Origin: Myxococcales bacterium UBA1203
Lineage (GTDB): Bacteria; Myxococcota; Myxococcia; Myxococcales; UBA5297
DNA length: 64,000 nt
NCBI GenBank assembly: GCA_002309695.1
Contig: DBXV01000025.1
Location: forward strand, 127,521-191,520
Direction of reading: 5' to 3'
Shown piece by piece: positions 1 to 9,066 of the stretch. Below the pieces are notes generated by a model. The model made no database searches and was not told where the DNA came from. It saw only the letters and a list, made by a program, of their open reading frames with translations. The first letter of the stretch is position 1. Every line of letters begins with the position of its first letter. The position numbers were made by a program, and so were the translations under genes.

Positions 1-1
1 G

Positions 2-667
2 CTCGGGACCTCCCCCGACCCTGTCGCCGCCGCCGCCATCGCCGAAATGGCGGGCGCCAGCCAGATCACAATTCATCTGAGGGAAGACCGCAGACACATC
101 CAGGAACGCGACCTGCGCCTCATGCGCCAGACGGTTCAGACAGAGCTGAATCTGGAAATGGCAGCCAATCCCGACATCGTAAAAATCGCGCTCGAAGTTC
201 ATCCTGACACCGCCACGCTGGTGCCCGAACGCCGCCAGGAGCTGACCACGGAAGGCGGGCTGGATGTCGTGGGACAGCAGGAGGCGCTGAAAAAAATCAC
301 GGCGGACCTCGTCGACGCAGGCATTCGCGTCAGCATGTTCATCGCGCCCGACATCGACCAGATCAAAGCGGCCCATCGCATCGGCGCGCCGCGCATCGAG
401 CTGCACACGGGCCGCTATGCCGACGCCAAAACAAAAGCGGAACGCGCGGCAGAACTTCGACGAATTGTCGATGGTGCCAAGCTGGCGCGAAAGCTGGGAA
501 TGACCGTCGCTGCCGGACATGGACTCGACTACAACAATGTCCAACCCATCGCCGCCATTGAGGAGATTGATGAACTGAACATCGGCCACTCCATTATTTC
601 CCGGGCCATTTTTGTCGGACTCGACCGAGCTGTCCGAGACATGAAAGATTTGCTGGAAAAAGCCTGA
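2..667 (+). CDS. pdxJ: Pyridoxine 5'-phosphate synthase PdxJ (5' end cut by window)
   Basis: PdxJ condenses 1-deoxy-D-xylulose 5-phosphate with 3-amino-2-oxopropyl phosphate to give pyridoxine 5'-phosphate, the last ring-forming step of DXP-dependent vitamin B6 synthesis, in the cytosol. The frame is open from base 2, giving 221 visible residues against about 240 for the family, so roughly 20 N-terminal residues lie outside the window. Family blocks are clear: a PDPV motif near the visible start, then ITIHLREDRRHI, LNLEMA, a GGLDV segment, IELHTGRYA, AAGHGLDYNNV and ELNIGHSIISRAIFVGL at the C-terminus. These are the (beta/alpha)8 barrel phosphate- and substrate-binding segments. The ATG at base 47 is internal and not the start. 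A hairpin terminator follows 45 bases after the stop. Identification is secure. Confidence 0.96.
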   Translation, partial: LGTSPDPVAAAAIAEMAGASQITIHLREDRRHIQERDLRLMRQTVQTELNLEMAANPDIVKIALEVHPDTATLVPERRQELTTEGGLDVVGQQEALKKITADLVDAGIRVSMFIAPDIDQIKAAHRIGAPRIELHTGRYADAKTKAERAAELRRIVDGAKLARKLGMTVAAGHGLDYNNVQPIAAIEEIDELNIGHSIISRAIFVGLDRAVRDMKDLLEKA

Positions 668-711
668 CGCAGCACAACAGTTCCCCCCCCCCGACTTCCT
701 GCCATAACAAT

Positions 712-750
712 AAAAAAGGCCGATCTCTGTAAGGAGACCAGCCTTTTTAT
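712..750. terminator. Bidirectional intrinsic terminator
   Basis: Imperfect 15-bp hairpin (713-727 with 734-748, two mismatches) whose arms begin with A-runs and end with T-runs, so it can work on both strands. It lies between convergent pdxJ (+) and the FHA/TPR gene (-). A C10 tract lies just upstream, about 683-692. Confidence 0.8.
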
Positions 751-780
751 TTCTATAAACTTACTAATTTGATGCGGATT

Positions 781-2499
781 CTAATAGCTCGCGCCCGACA
801 TCATGCTTTTTATCTGACGCTGCGCCTTTACATACAAATCGTCATCCTTGGCGGTCAGCGTCAGAACTTTTTCAAATTTACGCCGGGCCGACTCGGGATC
901 CGTCCCTTTCTCAACATAACCCTGCTGAAAAAGTTCCTGAGCGCTTTGATGAATCGTCGTCAGATGTTTTCTGGCCACAGGATTCATCGGATCCAGAGAA
1001 ATAACCTTCTGAAATGCCTTGAAGGCCGCCGCATAATTCTGACTGCCCATTTCCCGAACGCCTTCCTTGGCCACCGTTGTCGCAATTTTACTGGCGATGG
1101 CTTTATAAAACGTAGATTTCTTGGCGCCTGGAATTTCCATCAAGGTATTAAACGCCTTTTCCGTATCTAAATCCACATTCACAAAGGCCTCGGAAAATGC
1201 GGCGATTTTAGCTGCGACCTTGACGCACTCTGGCTCATTGCACGCTTTGGCCGTTTCAAGCGCCGCGTCCATCTGGCCTTTATAAAAAAGCTCCAGCGCA
1301 GGAATAGACGGATCGACACGCTCGACAACAGTTGGCTGCTTCTTGCGGACAGGACGCTTCGCCAATTCTGCGGCGCGCTCAATATCCGCCTGCACCTTCA
1401 ATGCTTCCGGATCCCTGCTGTCCACGACAAAAATTTCTTCGAGAGCAGCCTGAGCCTCATCGAACTTCTTTTCTTTCAAAAGCGTTCTGGCTTTCTCAAG
1501 AAATGGCGGAAAATACTGTGTAAAATCAACCTTCAGGTCAGCAATTTTGCCATAGAAAAAACTATTTTCAGGAATTTTACTTACCAGCTGCATTGCCTCA
1601 GACAATTTTCCGTCCTTGGCCAAATCACGGCTCTGATTGACTAATTCCTGATTGGCAATCTCCTTCTTTGCATAATCCTTATTTCTTTTGGCATCTTTGG
1701 GCAATTCAATCTCATTCTCCTCAGCAATTTTTTCAGCCTCTTCAAAAGCTGCCAGAGCTTCCTTGAATTCGCCCTTCCGGCTCGCGTCGCGTCCCTTGCT
1801 GATCGCGTCAGAAACAGAATTCTTAATGGCGTCTTCCTGCTCCTGAATCTGCTCCAGAACGTCACGCTGCCTTTGCGCAATTTGATTTTTATCATATAAA
1901 ATTTTCGCAAAGCCGCCGACAACGCCAAGAACCAATACAACCACCAATACCATCACTGCCTTATTGGATGACTTCTTGACAGGCTCATCGCGGCCGCCGC
2001 CACGGTGGCGCCTGCCCCCGCGCGAACTTCCGGAATCGCTGCCCTCATCATCGCCGTTCTCTTCGGCAGTCCCGCCTCTGCGCCGACGCCGAATGGGAAT
2101 GTCAGCACTCGATGAGGATCGCCGGGCAACTTCTCTGGAACTCGTTCTGGATTTGACCAATCCTTTGCTGCCGCCCGACGTCGAAAAACATACCTCTGTG
2201 TCCCCGAGCTTAAATATCTGTCCGTCGCGCAGCTGAACACCATCCATCGAGACGGGCTTGCCATCTAATGTTGTTCCATTGCCCGAGCCCAAATCTCTTA
2301 AAATATATTTCCCATCTTCAAATGAAACAGAGGCATGCTTCCGAGAAATAGCAATATCAGAAATGACTATACCACAGCTCGCTTGGCGTCCGATGACAAT
2401 CTCCCCATCAGACATTTTGTATTCACTGCCCGCATTTGTACCGCTGACAATCTGCAATACAGCGCCATCCGCCGCGGCCGACTTATTCTCCGCCATCAT
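781..2499 (-). CDS. FHA-domain, single-pass membrane, TPR-like protein
   Basis: A 572-residue protein. An FHA domain at about residues 20-100 carries the phosphothreonine-binding signature (IGR, SRKHA, LGSGNGT). Residues 105-180 are basic, Ser/Arg/Gly-rich and probably disordered. One hydrophobic helix follows at about 182-202 (VMVLVVVLVLGVVGG), then a coiled-coil stretch and helical repeats that look like degenerate TPRs (about 240-570). The predicted topology is a cytoplasmic FHA reading phosphoproteins with a helical repeat region across the membrane. Two ATGs are adjacent (2499, 2496); GGAGG lies 1 and 4 bases upstream, favouring the second. The gene follows another FHA gene by 47 bases and closes the Tad-linked block, suggesting a Ser/Thr-kinase-regulated role around that apparatus (inference). 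The exact family is not recognised. Confidence 0.8.
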   Translation of the reverse strand: MMAENKSAAADGAVLQIVSGTNAGSEYKMSDGEIVIGRQASCGIVISDIAISRKHASVSFEDGKYILRDLGSGNGTTLDGKPVSMDGVQLRDGQIFKLGDTEVCFSTSGGSKGLVKSRTSSREVARRSSSSADIPIRRRRRGGTAEENGDDEGSDSGSSRGGRRHRGGGRDEPVKKSSNKAVMVLVVVLVLGVVGGFAKILYDKNQIAQRQRDVLEQIQEQEDAIKNSVSDAISKGRDASRKGEFKEALAAFEEAEKIAEENEIELPKDAKRNKDYAKKEIANQELVNQSRDLAKDGKLSEAMQLVSKIPENSFFYGKIADLKVDFTQYFPPFLEKARTLLKEKKFDEAQAALEEIFVVDSRDPEALKVQADIERAAELAKRPVRKKQPTVVERVDPSIPALELFYKGQMDAALETAKACNEPECVKVAAKIAAFSEAFVNVDLDTEKAFNTLMEIPGAKKSTFYKAIASKIATTVAKEGVREMGSQNYAAAFKAFQKVISLDPMNPVARKHLTTIHQSAQELFQQGYVEKGTDPESARRKFEKVLTLTAKDDDLYVKAQRQIKSMMSGASY

Positions 2500-2546
2500 T
2501 CCTCCAACATAAAACTCAGCGGTAAAACTCTCCGCTCAATCTAATA

Positions 2547-4085
2547 TCATTCGTATTCCGACAATTTATCTTTCAATCGTCCATAGCACGAATGATCAGG
2601 ACCTGGATACCACAACAGTCCATTTTTCAATTCATTGACAACGGCCTGATAATTTTGCATTTCCTCATTTCTCTTCACCTGAAGCATTGTTTTAGAGCAA
2701 ACCTGATCCAAATACTTTTCTACATCCCTGGTCATCTGCTGAACCGAACGCGTAAAATCAGGCTTTGGTTCTATTGCTTCCAAGAACAGCATGGACGTAT
2801 TCAAATTAGACAAAGCATTATAAGCATTTGTCGCCGCCAGCTGACGTGTATTCCATAATTTTTCAGCGACCTCAAAGTGCTGATGCGCCTCACGTGTACA
2901 CTCACCATTTCTGACGTCGCACTTCGGCAGAGGAACCATCTGCAACTTCACCGAAGAAATGGCCCACGTCTTTTCTCCTGTAGATCTTGTATTCTTCAGC
3001 TGATCAAATAGAATTTCATTTACATTACCTTTCAGCATATGCTTCTTAGGCAGTTTCAGCTTCTGTGTTTTGACATAATCACCAAGACCACCAGAAACAT
3101 TCCCAATGGGAACACTGTTCAATGAAATACTAATTTCATCGGATGATTCTACACCCTGCGAATCAAACGTTAAATAATAGATAGCTTCAATGGTTTCAGA
3201 TACCTCAAAATCAAAATGCAGCTCATAGCGCGTCTGAGTATTGACCCCCAAATCTGGCCCGTAGCCAAAGACTTTCTCACCCAAGGAATCCGACAATGAA
3301 AAATGCTTTTGTGATAAATCAGCAGAGGCAACAGGACCGCCGCCGCCCCCCTGTTGATTCATAACAAAGTAAACTGCGCCGCATAAAACAATCACTACAA
3401 TTACAATAATACTGGCATAAATTGTATTTCTGGTCTTTGCAGAACGCTCTGCCATAAAAATTTTAACTTTTCCGGCAGCGCCCTTATTTTCACGAAGAAT
3501 CCTTGCTCGTTCCGCCACAGAAAGGGCTCTTCCCTCATCGTCATCTTCCGGAATAGCATCAGAGGACATGCGCCTTCTAGAGGGATTCTGCCCGCGAGCT
3601 AAATTACCGCTGGCATGTCGTCCCCCAGCACGGCGATCGGACGAAATGTTTTCACCGCTATTATTTCGACGCGGTCGCCGTCGGCGTCCAACATCTTCAC
3701 TTTCCTCAGAAGTCTCAGGTTCGTCTTCCGCAGAGGAACGTGCTGACCTTAGCAACTCGGGCTTGCTTGGCCGACGATTGGCCAGCGTAGCTTTGTCTTC
3801 ATTCGCAAATTCTAAAACAACAGGACCAAGACCTATCGTACATGTATCAGGCAGCTGCTCTTTGGAAACAGCTTTTCCATTAAGCATCACCCCATTGGCA
3901 GATCCTAAATCTTGGATATAATATTGTCCATTCTCAAATGTAATTTGAGCATGCTTTCTCGATACGCCGGCATCTCCAAGAACAAAATCATTATCCGATG
4001 TTCGGCCGATAGAAAGTTCGGATTGAGAGAAATCCTTTCTCAAACCAATATCTTTGCCTGCTTTAACTGTCAGAGTAAATCCCAT
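2547..4085 (-). CDS. FHA-domain membrane protein with beta-rich C-terminal domain
   Basis: A 512-residue protein with an N-terminal FHA domain (about residues 15-90; IGR, SRKHA, LGSANGV). A long basic/acidic disordered region with several RRR clusters follows (about 105-225), then one hydrophobic helix at about 230-250. Beyond it is a beta-rich segment (about 270-400) resembling a jelly-roll/galactose-binding fold, and a helical C-terminus. The ATG at 4085 is chosen because GGAG lies nine bases upstream; an in-frame TTG at 4100 overlaps that SD and is less likely. A terminator after tadC separates this gene from the Tad genes, so it probably starts its own transcript, but I see no clear promoter in 4086-4186. 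It shares the FHA-linker-TM layout with its downstream neighbour; the C-terminal regions are unrelated by eye. Confidence 0.8.
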   Translation of the reverse strand: MGFTLTVKAGKDIGLRKDFSQSELSIGRTSDNDFVLGDAGVSRKHAQITFENGQYYIQDLGSANGVMLNGKAVSKEQLPDTCTIGLGPVVLEFANEDKATLANRRPSKPELLRSARSSAEDEPETSEESEDVGRRRRPRRNNSGENISSDRRAGGRHASGNLARGQNPSRRRMSSDAIPEDDDEGRALSVAERARILRENKGAAGKVKIFMAERSAKTRNTIYASIIVIVVIVLCGAVYFVMNQQGGGGGPVASADLSQKHFSLSDSLGEKVFGYGPDLGVNTQTRYELHFDFEVSETIEAIYYLTFDSQGVESSDEISISLNSVPIGNVSGGLGDYVKTQKLKLPKKHMLKGNVNEILFDQLKNTRSTGEKTWAISSVKLQMVPLPKCDVRNGECTREAHQHFEVAEKLWNTRQLAATNAYNALSNLNTSMLFLEAIEPKPDFTRSVQQMTRDVEKYLDQVCSKTMLQVKRNEEMQNYQAVVNELKNGLLWYPGPDHSCYGRLKDKLSEYE

Positions 4086-4186
4086 ATCTGCCAACTCCAA
4101 AAATCAGCAAGATTCGTCGCAAAAAAACTTTAACTATACAAACGAAACTGCTTTTTTCTTATGTTATCCCTTACATTTTTAGCTAA

Positions 4187-4226
4187 ATAAAAAGTCGGAT
4201 TGTTCCCCCTTGGAGCAATCCGACGA
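4187..4226 (-). terminator. Intrinsic terminator after tadC
   Basis: Perfect 9-bp hairpin, 4194-4202 with 4216-4224, followed on the minus strand by a T-rich run. It ends the cpaB-tadB-tadC transcript and separates it from the two FHA genes. Confidence 0.85.
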
Positions 4227-4255
4227 TATACAAAAATACAGAACACTTTCTCGCA

Positions 4256-5131
4256 TTATCCCATCGCATCTCCATACATTAACGAAAAAATAATTGGACC
4301 AAATAACACAAGGAATACCGTTGGAAAAATACAAGCAATCAATGGAAACAACATCTTCACGGGAGCTTCATTAGCAAGTTTTTCTGCCCTCTGGGATCGC
4401 TCAATGCGAAGCTGCGTTGACTGAATTCGCAAAACTTTTCCAATGGATGTTCCCATTTTATCAGCCTGAATCAACGCCGTAACAAAACTCGTCAACGCAG
4501 GCAAATTGACTCGAGAAATCAGGCTTTTAAGCGCTTCCTCCCTAGTTTTCCCCATCTTCAATTGCTTTAATACCAACATAAATTCATCCCGAAGCGGCCC
4601 CGCCTTTCCTTTCTCAACAACTTTATTTAAAGCGCCTGTAAAATCTAACCCAGCCTCAACAGAAAGTGTCAACAAATCTAAGTTATACGGCAAAGCTCGA
4701 GTAATAAGGTGATGTCTTTTCTTTACCTGATCATTTACCCACAACATAGGATAATAAGCCCCAAAAGCAGTTCCAAGCAGACATAGCAGCAAATTCTGCT
4801 TCAACATGCCAAGCATAGCCAACGCAAACAAAGTCCCAACAACAGCCCCTACTTCCTGCATTGCCATTACTTCTTCGGGGCGAAGTCCTGAAGGATCACC
4901 AGCAGAAATCAATTTTCGTTTCATACTGGCCTCATACGAAGGCCACATAATTCCTCTATTCCACGCTCCTAGATGTCGCAATCCAACAGTCCGAAGAGCG
5001 GACAACAATGAACTCTGCTCATCTTCAATCTCCCCCCAGAAACGTTTCAAAATATTAGAGATTCCTAAAACAAGAAAAAATACTGTTGCCCCCGTCAAGC
5101 CAAGAGCAATAAAATTATAGACCGGATTCAT
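4256..5131 (-). CDS. tadC: Tad/Flp pilus inner-membrane platform protein TadC
   Basis: TadC is one of two GspF-like platform proteins that, with TadB, couple the TadA ATPase to assembly of Flp-type pili or a related secretion machine in the inner membrane. The 291-residue product has an N-terminal TM helix (about 5-27), a cytoplasmic linker, a TM pair (about 95-135), the conserved T2SSF domain (about 150-275; ALPYNLDLLTLSVEAGLDF, RTREEAL-like KTREEAL, FVTALIQADKMGTS, RAEKLANEAPVKMLFPL) and a C-terminal TM. The length fits TadC. The ATG has a GAGGT SD nine bases upstream. It follows tadB by 43 bases. No ATPase, secretin or pilin gene is seen nearby. Confidence 0.93.
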   Translation of the reverse strand: MNPVYNFIALGLTGATVFFLVLGISNILKRFWGEIEDEQSSLLSALRTVGLRHLGAWNRGIMWPSYEASMKRKLISAGDPSGLRPEEVMAMQEVGAVVGTLFALAMLGMLKQNLLLCLLGTAFGAYYPMLWVNDQVKKRHHLITRALPYNLDLLTLSVEAGLDFTGALNKVVEKGKAGPLRDEFMLVLKQLKMGKTREEALKSLISRVNLPALTSFVTALIQADKMGTSIGKVLRIQSTQLRIERSQRAEKLANEAPVKMLFPLIACIFPTVFLVLFGPIIFSLMYGDAMG

Positions 5132-5174
5132 TTGAAACCCACCTCACATGCTAATTCCACGCGACTCGAGATCA

Positions 5175-6026
5175 TTAGACATCAATTGAAACAACTTTAC
5201 GGATGATTACCATCCCAAGAACTTCAAGCACAAACACAATCCCCACTAAAACATACCCAAATATATGATTCATCATTGGCTCCATCAAATCCGGACGCAT
5301 ATAATTTAACACCACACCGAGGACAAGGGGCATGCACGCCACAACAATTCCCTGCATTTTTCCCTGACTTGTAATTGCATCAATTTTACCTTCCAACCTA
5401 AATCTTTCACGAATCGTCGCCCCGATAGTCTCAAACATTTCAGCCATATTACCACCTAACTGGCGTGAAATATTTGTCGCAACAACAACTAAATCCAAAT
5501 CCTCTGATCCAACCCGTTTCCCCATATTAACCAACGCCTCATCCAAGGGAACCCCCAGCTTACTTTCCTTTACAAACAATCCAAACTCTTGAGACAACGG
5601 CGGTGCAGCATCCCTTGCAATCTGATCTACAGCTTGAGGAAAAGTCAATCCAGCTTTAAAAGCATTTGCCATGGCCTGAAGCGCATCAACCAGTTGAACA
5701 TTAAACTGATTAACCCTTTTCTTTTTGAGATATTTTACTCCGAGTAATGGCAAAAAAAAGCCACAAATCGCAAACAATCCAGCAATAACAGGATTCATTA
5801 CAAAATATCCAACAAGCCCCAAAAGACAACAGAGACAAACGCTCAAAACCGTCAACTGCCGACCATCCACAAAAAGACACATATCCGACAAATCAGCAGC
5901 AGAGGCATTGACATAGCGTTCTTGATATTGCTCCATAGCTTTTGCAAAAATTCCAAACATGATTAAAACAAAGAAGAATACAGCCCCCCCTGTCGCCAAA
6001 ACGGCCAAAATCGATAACATTTTCAT
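5175..6026 (-). CDS. tadB: Tad/Flp pilus inner-membrane platform protein TadB
   Basis: TadB is the partner platform protein of TadC in the Tad inner-membrane complex. The 283-residue product has an N-terminal TM helix, a TM pair at about 65-105 (LTVLSVCLCCLLGLVGYFV and following), a T2SSF domain (about 120-250; NVQLVDALQAMANAFKAGL, QAVDQIARDAAPPLSQEF, LGVPLDEAL, ISRQLGGNMAEMFETIGATIRER) and a C-terminal TM. An upstream in-frame TTG sits only two bases after GGAGG, whereas the ATG at 6026 has AAGG five bases upstream and starts a better N-terminus. It lies 87 bases after cpaB, exactly where cpaC, tadZ/cpaE and tadA/cpaF stand in complete Tad operons. Confidence 0.92.
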   Translation of the reverse strand: MKMLSILAVLATGGAVFFFVLIMFGIFAKAMEQYQERYVNASAADLSDMCLFVDGRQLTVLSVCLCCLLGLVGYFVMNPVIAGLFAICGFFLPLLGVKYLKKKRVNQFNVQLVDALQAMANAFKAGLTFPQAVDQIARDAAPPLSQEFGLFVKESKLGVPLDEALVNMGKRVGSEDLDLVVVATNISRQLGGNMAEMFETIGATIRERFRLEGKIDAITSQGKMQGIVVACMPLVLGVVLNYMRPDLMEPMMNHIFGYVLVGIVFVLEVLGMVIIRKVVSIDV

Positions 6027-6113
6027 AATCGCCTTCAAACCTCCCCAAACAAAGCCATCACCTCACCATTATAAAAATCCCTACGACAAAAATATCACCT
6101 CGCACCAGAAATA

Positions 6114-6929
6114 CTACTCCGCACCTAAGCCTTGCTTTTGCTGATCAGTTCCTCGAATAACTTGAATCGAGGCGGTTCGCTGTTTTTGAAGTGCCTTAAT
6201 GCGCTCACCTGTCAGCAAGGTCTGCATCGTCGCTCTCCCTCGCTCTTCCTGAACATCAATATCCTCTGGATTTCGAAGTGTAAATGTTAAATCTCCCAAT
6301 TGAGCTGCCAACGATAATATTTCTGCCTCTTCAGGAAGAAGAAGTAACGTTACATTGCTATAATTTCTATCACTTGAAGAAACCATATTAATATTGGTTG
6401 TCCCCGTAATCTTTCCAGTAGCTAGAATCATAACATTCTGCATCAAGGTCACAGCCATTTGCTCATTTGTATTCGGATCAGCAAAACTCCCAATAATATC
6501 AATATGATCGTTGGGGCGCAACCAACCACCAACAGCCTTAGAACCGCTTGCATCAATTGTCAACGCACGACCTTTTTTCTGAATGATGGTCGACAGACGT
6601 TCCGCGGCCTTGGAAGTCTCAAACTGCGACCACAACAACATATCTCCCTTTTGAATAGGCACCAAAACCTTCTGACCATCCACATAATTGGCACTTTCAG
6701 GCTTGATGACAGAACTCGTCACGAACTGCTCGGGAATCATGTGGCGGCTCATCATGTCCATCGTGATGGTTTGTCCTTCCTCAATATCCATAGCTGCAAC
6801 AACGATGGGCGTCAGGTTCCACCCCTTGCGAACTTCAGCCTCTTTTTTGCTCATCACACTATGAACCATCACTGCAGCCAACGCGGCAAGAATGACAGCT
6901 ATCAACAACGGAGCTTTACCCTTAAGCAT
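6114..6929 (-). CDS. cpaB: Flp pilus assembly protein CpaB/RcpC (SAF domain)
   Basis: CpaB/RcpC is a periplasmic, membrane-anchored component of Tad systems that acts with the secretin. The 271-residue product has an N-terminal signal-anchor helix (about 6-26, LLIAVILAALAAVMV), an SAF domain (about 42-105; VAAMDIEEGQTIT, VLVPIQKGDMLLW) and the CpaB C-terminal domain (about 120-225; GGWLRPNDHIDIIGSF, a LLLLPEEAEILSLA segment, GDLTFTLRNPED). The ATG at 6929 is preceded by GGAGG eight bases upstream and begins directly with the anchor; upstream in-frame extension lacks family similarity. It heads the reduced cpaB-tadB-tadC operon. The roughly 260-base upstream gap is AT-richer and holds no other gene I can see; its promoter is unclear. 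Confidence 0.92.
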   Translation of the reverse strand: MLKGKAPLLIAVILAALAAVMVHSVMSKKEAEVRKGWNLTPIVVAAMDIEEGQTITMDMMSRHMIPEQFVTSSVIKPESANYVDGQKVLVPIQKGDMLLWSQFETSKAAERLSTIIQKKGRALTIDASGSKAVGGWLRPNDHIDIIGSFADPNTNEQMAVTLMQNVMILATGKITGTTNINMVSSSDRNYSNVTLLLLPEEAEILSLAAQLGDLTFTLRNPEDIDVQEERGRATMQTLLTGERIKALQKQRTASIQVIRGTDQQKQGLGAE

Positions 6930-7188
6930 CGATGCAACCTCCAAAAAAAACGTAAATCGAAAGGAACTGCACTTAGGATACACAAAGACTTTAAAGGCAT
7001 GCCACACACCTCCGGCAACGTCAACATTCTTTTGAAAATTTTCAGGACGTGAACGCGTCTCACGCACACGGGTTCACTGCCGAATTTGTTCAGCCTTCCA
7101 TGTGGCTAAAAATCATTAAAATTTTAGTTCTCCCCTAAAAACTTCCCGCCATGGGGAAGAGCACTCTTGGCGCACCGCAATATGAGAC

Positions 7189-7479
7189 TCACGTTTTCGG
7201 CCAAAGAGCTTTCCTGCGAGATGTGAAGGCCGACCAATGACGCGACGGATTCCCCTGCGCGAAATCACACGCGGCCATCAGGATGTCGAGAACGCAGGGA
7301 TCGTGACGCAGGCCGTCGAGCTGGCAGAGTTTGTCATAAAGCACCTTGGGATCAGCCCTTCGCAGATCATCGGGGCACGAAATGCCCAGTCTGGATAAAT
7401 CTCGACGCGTGGCGGGGCCCACATTGGAAATTTCCTCCAGAGCAACAGTCTGGCTGATGTGACTCGCCTTTTTCATCAT
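7189..7479 (-). CDS. Cdd1/pathogenicity-locus family helix-hairpin-helix protein
   Basis: A 96-residue soluble protein. The N-terminal two-thirds are a helix-hairpin-helix unit (EISNVGPATRRDLSRLGIS, then DDLRRADPKVLYDKLC) and the tail has the family block DGLRHDPCVLDILMAACDFA, with HDPCVLD matching the HQDRCVLY-type motif of the Cdd1 family (PF11731, from memory). HhH units bind DNA or RNA backbones; the function of the family is not established. Adjacent ATGs lie at 7479 and 7476 with only a weak purine-rich site (GAGAG) upstream. It stands alone between the cpaB promoter region and a terminator that ends the upstream outer-membrane gene, so it should be monocistronic. Confidence 0.75.
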   Translation of the reverse strand: MMKKASHISQTVALEEISNVGPATRRDLSRLGISCPDDLRRADPKVLYDKLCQLDGLRHDPCVLDILMAACDFAQGNPSRHWSAFTSRRKALWPKT

Positions 7480-7537
7480 TTCTGTACGCTCTCTCGAACA
7501 TCACAGCCGACGAACGGGACAACGTTCCTCCCACCCC

Positions 7538-7585
7538 CAAAAAAATCGGACAGGCTCTCCTCATCGAGCCTGTCCGAAATTTTTT
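7538..7585 (-). terminator. Strong intrinsic terminator
   Basis: Perfect 12-bp hairpin, 7546-7557 with 7566-7577 and an 8-base loop, followed on the minus strand by seven Ts. It ends the transcript of the outer-membrane barrel gene and isolates the Cdd1-like gene. T-runs on both sides make it potentially bidirectional. Confidence 0.93.
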
Positions 7586-7630
7586 CACGCCAGCCGCCGT
7601 TCCCTCTTGGGAAGCAGCGTTCTGTTGCTG

Positions 7631-8944
7631 TCAGAACTGACCGCGAAGCGAGGCAGAGAAAGTGAAAACGCTCGTTTCCGAGACACGGAATCTGCGGCCC
7701 GGGACGTCATATCGGAAGTCGTAGCTGGGATTGACTTCCTGCGAATCGCGCTGCGTGTCGATGCAGGCTCCCTCGATGGAAGCGTCCGGGCAAAGGCCGT
7801 CCAAGTCCTTGCCGGTAGATTCGCCCGTAATGAAGTGCGCCGTCTCGTGATAGAGGCCGGCATCCAAGCGAATGAAGAGATACTTCACGGGCTGGATGTC
7901 CAAGCCGATGCTGCCGCCAACCTTCACGTAGCCCTCCGTCCACAGCAGTTTGCCCAAGGCGTCGCTCAGCTCGTTGTAGGTCCGTCCGCTGCCCACGAAC
8001 ATGGCTCCGGCCCGAATATCGATGCTGATGCGCTGCTCCGTCTCTTTCTTCTCCCAGGGAACGATTTCGGTTCCCACAAAGAAGCCGCCGACGTGAGGAG
8101 GATCCAAAGAGGTCTCGTCTTCAGACCAATGGGCGGATTCACAGTTGCCGCCGAAGGCCATCGCCGCCGCCTCATCGCAGTTGTCGTATCGGCGGCTGGA
8201 GCCTAGGGGCAGGCTGTACCAGCCGGAAACATAGGGATCGAACACGCCGAACTGCTTGGAGAAGGCAGTGGAGAAGGTGAAGCGGTGAACGCCGTCGCCG
8301 ATGTCCCCCTTGTCGCTCGACGTGGTCATCTTCGCCGGCTTGTAAATGGAGGCGCTGGGGATGGTCCACTCAAAGCCCAAAACCCACATCGGCATAAAGG
8401 GGTCGCGCTTCTCGCTGAAGGGCGCCCATCTCAGTCCCACGGAGATGTTTCCCAGTCCGGACCGATAGGACTCGTTGTTGTTTGCCAAATCGATGATGGC
8501 CAGGTCTTCGGAGAGAACGCTCCCCCAGGGATCGATACGGTTGTGGAGAACGGTCGAAGTCTCGGGATCGAATTTCTCGTCCTTGTCGATGTCCACGTAG
8601 ATGGGCAGGCGCCACTGCTTGTGGTCGCTGAAGATGAGCGACGTGCTGACCTTAAGTTCGAGGTCCTTGTAGATCCCCATGTGCAGCTCCATGGGCATCT
8701 CATTGATGGCCTCGTAGTAGCGGAGCGCGATGACATCGGCCACCTTGGTGCCGTTGTGGTACTCCTGCGTAATCTTCGCGCGCTTCTGGGTCCTCTGGAA
8801 ACCAATCTGGATGTCGATGTCGAACGGATCGTTGTCGTCAAACGAACTGGCAACGCGAGTGACATCCGCAGCGTAGGCCGGCGCACAAAGCCCGACGGCC
8901 AGAGCGGCGATGGACGTAATCCAGACGGAAGACAGGCATTTCAT
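7631..8944 (-). CDS. Secreted outer-membrane beta-barrel protein, unknown function
   Basis: A 437-residue protein with a clear Sec signal peptide (MKCLSSVWITSIAALAVGLC, cleavage near APAYA-AD). The body is made of alternating beta-strand-like segments rich in aromatic and Gly residues (for example GNISVGLRWAPFS, WVLGFEWTIPSASIY, YLFIRLDAGLYHETAHF) and ends in ...TFSASLRGQF. A terminal Phe on an amphipathic strand is the usual BAM recognition signal, so an outer-membrane barrel is likely. I do not recognise a transporter family. The ATG at 8944 has GGAGG seven bases upstream, better than an ATG at 8965. A TTGACA/17/TAAGGG promoter lies about 60 bases upstream and a strong terminator follows, so it is a single-gene unit. 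Confidence 0.75.
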   Translation of the reverse strand: MKCLSSVWITSIAALAVGLCAPAYAADVTRVASSFDDNDPFDIDIQIGFQRTQKRAKITQEYHNGTKVADVIALRYYEAINEMPMELHMGIYKDLELKVSTSLIFSDHKQWRLPIYVDIDKDEKFDPETSTVLHNRIDPWGSVLSEDLAIIDLANNNESYRSGLGNISVGLRWAPFSEKRDPFMPMWVLGFEWTIPSASIYKPAKMTTSSDKGDIGDGVHRFTFSTAFSKQFGVFDPYVSGWYSLPLGSSRRYDNCDEAAAMAFGGNCESAHWSEDETSLDPPHVGGFFVGTEIVPWEKKETEQRISIDIRAGAMFVGSGRTYNELSDALGKLLWTEGYVKVGGSIGLDIQPVKYLFIRLDAGLYHETAHFITGESTGKDLDGLCPDASIEGACIDTQRDSQEVNPSYDFRYDVPGRRFRVSETSVFTFSASLRGQF

Positions 8945-9004
8945 AGTGGTGCCTCCAGAGGGCAAAACAGCGGCCCGAAACAGTGGGCCGGCGAAAAACG
9001 GCGC

Positions 9005-9033
9005 CCCTTAAGAGAGAGCGTTCGGGGTGTCAA
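9005..9033 (-). promoter_or_regulatory. Sigma70-type promoter for the outer-membrane barrel gene
   Basis: On the minus strand: -35 TTGACA (9028-9033), exact 17-base spacer, -10 TAAGGG (9005-9010), then a GCGCC discriminator and a GTTTTTC run at the expected start. It is one of the set sharing this layout in the window. A G10 tract lies just upstream at 9049-9058. Confidence 0.8.
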
Positions 9034-9066
9034 CGACATGCCCTCCGAGGGGGGGGGGCGGCACGC

